From Chrysogorgia sp. JL179-B06 (taxonomy: Eukaryota > Cnidaria > Anthozoa > Scleralcyonacea > Chrysogorgiidae): a DNA stretch of 64,000 nucleotides. Positions within the stretch are counted from its first letter, which is position 1; each line of letters begins with the position of its first letter. Where the stretch lies: contig JAYKKM010000375.1 in NCBI GenBank assembly GCA_035772405.1, positions 2,322,501 to 2,386,500 on the forward strand. Direction: 5' to 3'. The translations under genes and the position numbers were made by a program. This document shows positions 44,608-64,000 of this stretch, one piece after another. Under the pieces are notes generated by a model. The model made no database searches, had not been told where the DNA came from, and saw nothing but the letters and a program-made list of their open reading frames with translations.

Positions 44608-44956
44608 GGCTTACTTTGGCAGCAGCTGCTAGTTTTCTCATGTATCACTGGGTGGCTGACTTTGAAAGCCGTGTGTGTTTCGTTTCACTCTTTGATCTTC
44701 ATGTGTTTCCGGTGACGCCGTCAAAGAGTCCACAAATTAATTCGCGGGCTTTTGTAATGGGATTAGATGAGCCTTCATTGATCATTTATGTTAATCTACG
44801 CGCGACCATCAACAAATCAATGTGAATGTATACTAACGCTTCTGTATACAGAGTCAATGATTTGCATATGAAAGCGCTTTACAGAGCTCATTTAGGAAGA
44901 CAACCTCGCTAGATAGTGGTTTGTGTTTGTGCGTGGTTTCGCTACACTTCACTTAT

Positions 44957-44998
44957 GCTGAATTAGCACTTCAACAAGTTCTTAATAACTTAAACAAG
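44957..44998 (+). CDS. CROCC: Rootletin, probable N-terminal exon end
   Basis: The segment reads 'AELALQQVLNNLNK' and ends at 'aacaag|gtaagt', a strong donor in phase 0. It fits in front of exon 46095 (KLEVEHLQPEE) and resembles the start of rootletins (short helical segment before the first conserved block). No in-frame ATG precedes it: at 44955 the sequence is 'atgctgaa', where one more g would give an initiation codon in frame. Either the start is in an earlier exon (an 'ag' acceptor at 44965-44966 is possible), or a base is missing in this assembly or allele. Confidence 0.5.
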
Positions 44999-46094
44999 GT
45001 AAGTAATACGTTTTCAACAAACAGATATTAGGTTTGAGTTTTTTGGTACAGATATTGAAATATTGATGTGTTGTCGTTGGAATTGTTCAATCGTTCTAGT
45101 TAACCATGCGGTCGTCGATTCTGTATCGGCAATTTGCAGTCAAATTTGGCCGCATAGCTAAGCATAGGGTAGATTACAGGTTTTCTGTTACGCAGCACTT
45201 CCTTACAATATAGTAACTTTTCGGTACTAAAATGTGGTTAGTGAGTCTGCGAGTTCATAGCCACGTTATACGACACCTCGTGTAACCCTACACCAGTTTT
45301 CAACGCGCTCCTTCAACTCAACATTGGTATGCAATGTTAATGTTTGTCTGCAGTCTGTTCAACAATCATTCCATGGTATGTTGCATATTGACCGGGAAGC
45401 CATGCAAAAAATCAATTTCATTGCAAATGAAACGTCCATGCGTCATTTAGTGAAAAGATCAAAAGTAAATTTTCGTTTAGTCAACCGACCAGCCGTCGGC
45501 GCGTCATGTTGTCATGGCGATCAATACCTGTTCGCGTCCCTGCAGGCGGGAGGAGCGTGGGGCGACGCGTCACAAGTGATCGCCTTTGCACGCTTCAAAC
45601 TCAACAGTTTTACTCCAGTCCGTAGTAATTCTAGCTAGTGTTTTCTTGAGAAGCTTTTGCGATTGGCAACGGATAGAAAGGCCGCCGTTTTATTGATCTT
45701 TGTGCGTGTGGATGTCTTTTTGACCTCGGTTGATTACATTGCTGTGGCTTTTGCTTTGAATTTGATTGTGGCGAGAGTCACTTACCTGTTAAAGTTGGGT
45801 CTTGTGGCTGAACAAAGAAGATTACAACTGCAGCCGTGCAGCGATACATTGCTAGTTTTCTACCGGGACATTCATGAGTATCTACGACTCCAAAGCTTCG
45901 CAATCTAGGCATTCCAACTATGAATTTCGTTTGCCTAGCGTTATAAAGGTTTTTGCATTTTATCTTACCTTAATTCAAACTTTATCGAATGTAAATTTGC
46001 GACACTATTGCGGTGTGTGCATATGTTTAGTTGTAAATGACCTTATTGTGTGGTTTTGTGGTCGCACTTGTGAAACCTTTTTTCTTGTCTGCAG
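44999..46094 (+). other. Rootletin first intron
   Basis: Bounded by 'gtaagt' and 'tctgcag'. The ORFs inside have no recognised domain, and no transposon was recognised. Confidence 0.5.
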
Positions 46095-61202
<15,108 letters not shown>

Positions 61203-61347
61203 GTGTGTACTGTACTGCATTGGAAAGAACAATAGGTTTTTTGCCCGCTATTTGGAACTTAAGCTTAATTTCCATTCGCTACTTTTATCTCGCGATCTCC
61301 TTTTTTCGATAAAAATAAGTCTCGCGATCTGGCACTTTGATTTCCAT

Positions 61348-61828
61348 TTAAAGTGCCCCTAACCTCAAATTTTTTTATTATCTTATTTGGAAGAACTTTT
61401 AAAATGATAAAGCAACTTAGTTTGAAGATTTTCACTTCTTCGCTTTCTTTTGTGATATATCAGTTTGTTTGATATGCAAATATCTGGAATTTCGTCACAC
61501 ATGCATAATGAGTTATCAGAGAATGTTATATATCTTTGCGTTCATGAAATAAAAACACTAAAGTGTGAATAATACGTGTGTGCGTTTCTCCCACAACACC
61601 AAACTTCTTGATTTTAAAGGATTTCGTTCGAGAATGAAAGAGATATACACATTTCTCCAATAAGTCATTATGCATGTGTGACGAAATTCCAGACATTTGC
61701 AATCAAACAAACTGATATATCTCAAAAAGAAAGCAAAGAAACGAAAAGCTTCAAAAGAAGTTACTTTATCATTTTTAAAGTTCTTCCAAACAAGACAATA
61801 AAACATTTTGAGGTTATGGGCACTTTAA
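61348..61828. mobile_element. Palindromic TTAA MITE (family P, copy 3)
   Basis: 'ttaaagtgcccctaacctca' and 'aggttatgggcactttaa'. Nested in the Harbinger-derived element. Confidence 0.88.
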
Positions 61829-61870
61829 ATCGCGCGATTTAAGCCGCCAAAATTGAATTCGTAAACAAAA

Positions 61871-62041
61871 TGGCGGCAGCAATGAACAAGCGATGGTTAC
61901 TGAAGAAAATTCTACTTTTGGTTATCCTACGTCGTCGGTTGCAATTTAAAGCGAACAGATTCAACAAACGATTCTGGATAAGAAAGTAGTTTGCACAAAG
62001 AGAAATGAAGGGAGTATTCGATATTCTGGTGAAGGATTTGA
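61871..62041 (+). pseudogene. Harbinger (HARBI1-type) transposase N-terminus
   Basis: ATG 61871, then 'MAAAMNKRWLLKKILLL', 'FNKRFWIRK', a TAG stop, and 'FAQREMKGVFDILVKDL' in the same frame, then another stop. 'RFW+RK.F..RE..G.+..L+.+L' is the start of Harbinger DDE proteins. The DDE core is missing, so the element is non-autonomous. Confidence 0.65.
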
Positions 62042-62579
62042 AATGGAAATGAAGCGATTTTTTCCGTGTTAAAATAAAGTTTATGTATGTATGTATGTAT
62101 TGTTTGATAATGAATATTTTTTTAAAAGTTTTCGCTGAAGCATTCATTGCCTTCTGCAGATTCAATAACAACTTGATCACCATCATCATCGTTATTTCCT
62201 TCAGGTATATTCTGTCTCTGTTGTAACTGATATGCATTAGCAATTATTCGATGTTCAAAGGAGCATCAGCCACTTCGTTGGTGCAAGAACGCGCTTGTGT
62301 TTGTACATTGACGATCGACAAAGTAGGAATCTTTCCAACTCTTTTTTAAGATAGTGCGATTGCTAATTTAATCCAGCGATCTGTCATTGAAAACTAATGC
62401 GCATTCTCATTACCTTCAAACGATTGAAAAAAGTAGATCACGAGATGAAAATAGCGAGTGGAAATTAAGGTTAAGATCCCGTTTACATTATTCTGGCACG
62501 ACGTGAAACAATGTTGGATTTACCTTTTGTCGATACCTTACAACAATACAGTCTTAAAGTTACTTAAGACTATACTTAA

Positions 62580-62765
62580 GAAATAGAAAACATCTTTCCG
62601 TGTTTACATACAGTTATAGAAACACGAGTGGAAGTTTGGGAGAACGAGAAATTAGTGGGAACACGAGCGGGCGAGTGTTTCCACGCTATTTAGAGTTCTC
62701 CCAAACTTTCACGAGTGTTTCTATAACTGTATGTAAACACGGAAAGATGTTTTCTATTTCTTTTA
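62580..62765. mobile_element. Palindromic MITE
   Basis: 'aagaaatagaaaacatcttt' and its inverted copy around 62746-62765. 'ccgtgtttacatacagttat' is in both arms. A further partial copy of the arm is at 63020-63045. Confidence 0.8.
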
Positions 62766-63183
62766 TAAAATAACACTGCGTAAATAAGTAATAAGACACT
62801 TTTATTAAAATGATGAAAATATACATTCTCCTTACTCGCGCTAGACAACGTCGTCGGCTGCTCAAATGAGCATAAACGCTCTTAACTGTGATGAAAAGCA
62901 TCCAATCTTCTCGTTTTTCTTCTTGTTGGCTATCACAGAACATATTTATCGACATTTTAGCTGTTTGCGAGGAAAAGTTCGTCTTACAGTCCATTTTATA
63001 AAAATGGCGGGAACAAATCCATGTTTACATACAGTTATATAAACATGGCTTTTAGCCAATCACCGCTTGCGTTTACGAAATGTTATTTTATAAATTTCAT
63101 TATAAAATGCAATTTATATTACATGTATAACCAATAAAATTATGGTCACTACAAAAACTTAAATTCGAAAAATGAAAAGTCTT

Positions 63184-63768
63184 AAAGTGGTACTACGATC
63201 AAATTTTTACCTATCGATATTTTTACGTATTTATAAAGCAGACCTGCTAAATATTACTCGGTCGAAACCGTTTTGCGATTCGACGATTACAAGTATTATT
63301 TTTCTGACTCCGAATCTGGAGTTGTTACGTCCGCCATTAATCGATCATGTTCCTGACCAACGTAACGAAGTGACGTCAGATTCTCAACGCGAAGACTCCA
63401 CATGGCTAATTCTTCAAGTAAATCCATAGTTATCAAGGTCGTTTCTTCAAATTCTTCGTCTGTAAGGCTGGATATTTCATCTACTTCTCGAAGAAAACAA
63501 GTAACCTCGACTGAAAATCAGGCGTAGCATTGAGAATCTGACGTCACAAACAATATTACCTTTTGAAATTGCGGGCTCACTTGCAACACGTTCTTAGTAA
63601 TGGTGGCCTAAATAGTAGTGATCTCAGAGCTCAAAATACTTACTTCAAAATACCATTTTTTAGTTTTTTTTTACATCGATGATCACTTTCGACCCTGAAA
63701 TACTATTCTATGCTAAAGAAAATCTAAAAAACCGGGGTGAATTTTCATCGTAGTAGGCTACTTAAGGT
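63184..63768. mobile_element. TTAA-flanked element with short TIRs
   Basis: 'ttaaagtggtactacgatca' at the left, 'tcatcgtagtaggctacttaa' at the right. No ORF recognised inside. Similar ends to the inner MITE at 34257. Confidence 0.6.
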
Positions 63769-64000
63769 GGTCTTTGACAAAAATAATAAGATTCTTTAAT
63801 GTTTGTATTTTCAAACATATTTTGGATGGAAATGATAGGATATCATATGATGATACTAAATGAGTAATAAAGGGCACTTGTTCGGGGCAGAATAGCAATT
63901 GTTTGTAACAATGCCAAAATACTAATATTAAATGTAGCATAGCGTCCCATGTCTAGTAAAATAACGGTTTGATAAATTCGTGTTTAATGTTTTGAAATAA

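Larger units (their letters stand above)
61261..62471 (+). mobile_element. Harbinger-derived non-autonomous element
   Basis: Ends 'gcttaatttccattcgctac' and, inverted, 'gtggaaattaagg' near 62458-62470. TTA/TAA lies next to both ends, as expected for Harbinger targets. It contains the family P MITE at 61348-61828 and a broken transposase N-terminus. Confidence 0.7.

Noticed and set aside
45324..45908. ORFs of 104 and 83 codons in the first rootletin intron
   Set aside because: No recognised motif, no splice logic linking them to rootletin, and composition like the surrounding intron.
61839..62243. Minus-strand ORF of 134 codons
   Set aside because: Antisense to the Harbinger transposase fragment on plus, which has recognisable motifs.
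61203..64000. Further rootletin exons
   Set aside because: No open coiled-coil segment with splice sites was found; the sequence is MITEs and AT-rich intron.

Overview
This is a eukaryotic, AT-rich, intron-containing and very repeat-rich window. The transposon set (CR1/L2-like LINEs, BEL/Pao and Ty3/Gypsy LTR elements, a MULE-domain gene of the CARF-like type, Harbinger and hAT derivatives, many palindromic MITEs, tRNA-derived SINEs, long TA microsatellites) and a divergent rootletin gene point to a marine invertebrate. A cnidarian, probably an anthozoan, is my best guess. That is inference from families and style; nothing here proves the taxon.

Layout. 1-2 kb: a broken LINE reverse transcriptase with a small inverted-repeat element inside it. 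2-7 kb: repeats, including a diverged ~2 kb duplication and tRNA-like SINE heads in inverted pairs. 7.2-11.1 kb: two exons of a MULE/CARF-like transposase gene that splice in phase across a 2.5 kb intron; the second exon has a frameshift. 11.3-14.4 kb: a Crypton-like recombinase scrap, a Cys-rich ORF and a large palindrome. 14.4-20.8 kb: a BEL/Pao integrase split by a LINE, which is itself split by a complete Gypsy element (LTRs, PBS, PPT, 5 bp TSD). 20.8-31.9 kb: two copies of a ~3 kb segment; one is interrupted by an internally deleted BEL/Pao element, the other by an 828 bp TIR element. 32-44 kb: nested palindromic MITEs and no recognisable host gene apart from a possible first exon at 31930.

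44.9-61.2 kb: the only confident host gene, rootletin (CROCC), plus strand. Six exons (46095-46349, 54384-54575, 58205-58288, 58419-58534, 59251-59502, 61061-61202) join in frame and match the rootletin N-terminal region. The gene runs past the sampled exons and probably past the window. Its introns are packed with repeats: a four-copy tandem tRNA-SINE array, several TA tracts, a nested pair of hAT-type MITEs with perfect 8 bp TSDs, a LINE 3' end, and a broken duplicate of an exon/donor boundary.

The most interesting item is a canonical type I hammerhead ribozyme on the minus strand at 46937-46998, embedded in TA microsatellite inside the rootletin intron. Across the window there is also a family of palindromic elements whose core looks like a hammerhead lacking stem III. 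The short stem III is like that of Penelope-like or retrozyme hammerheads. No reverse transcriptase of that type is seen here.
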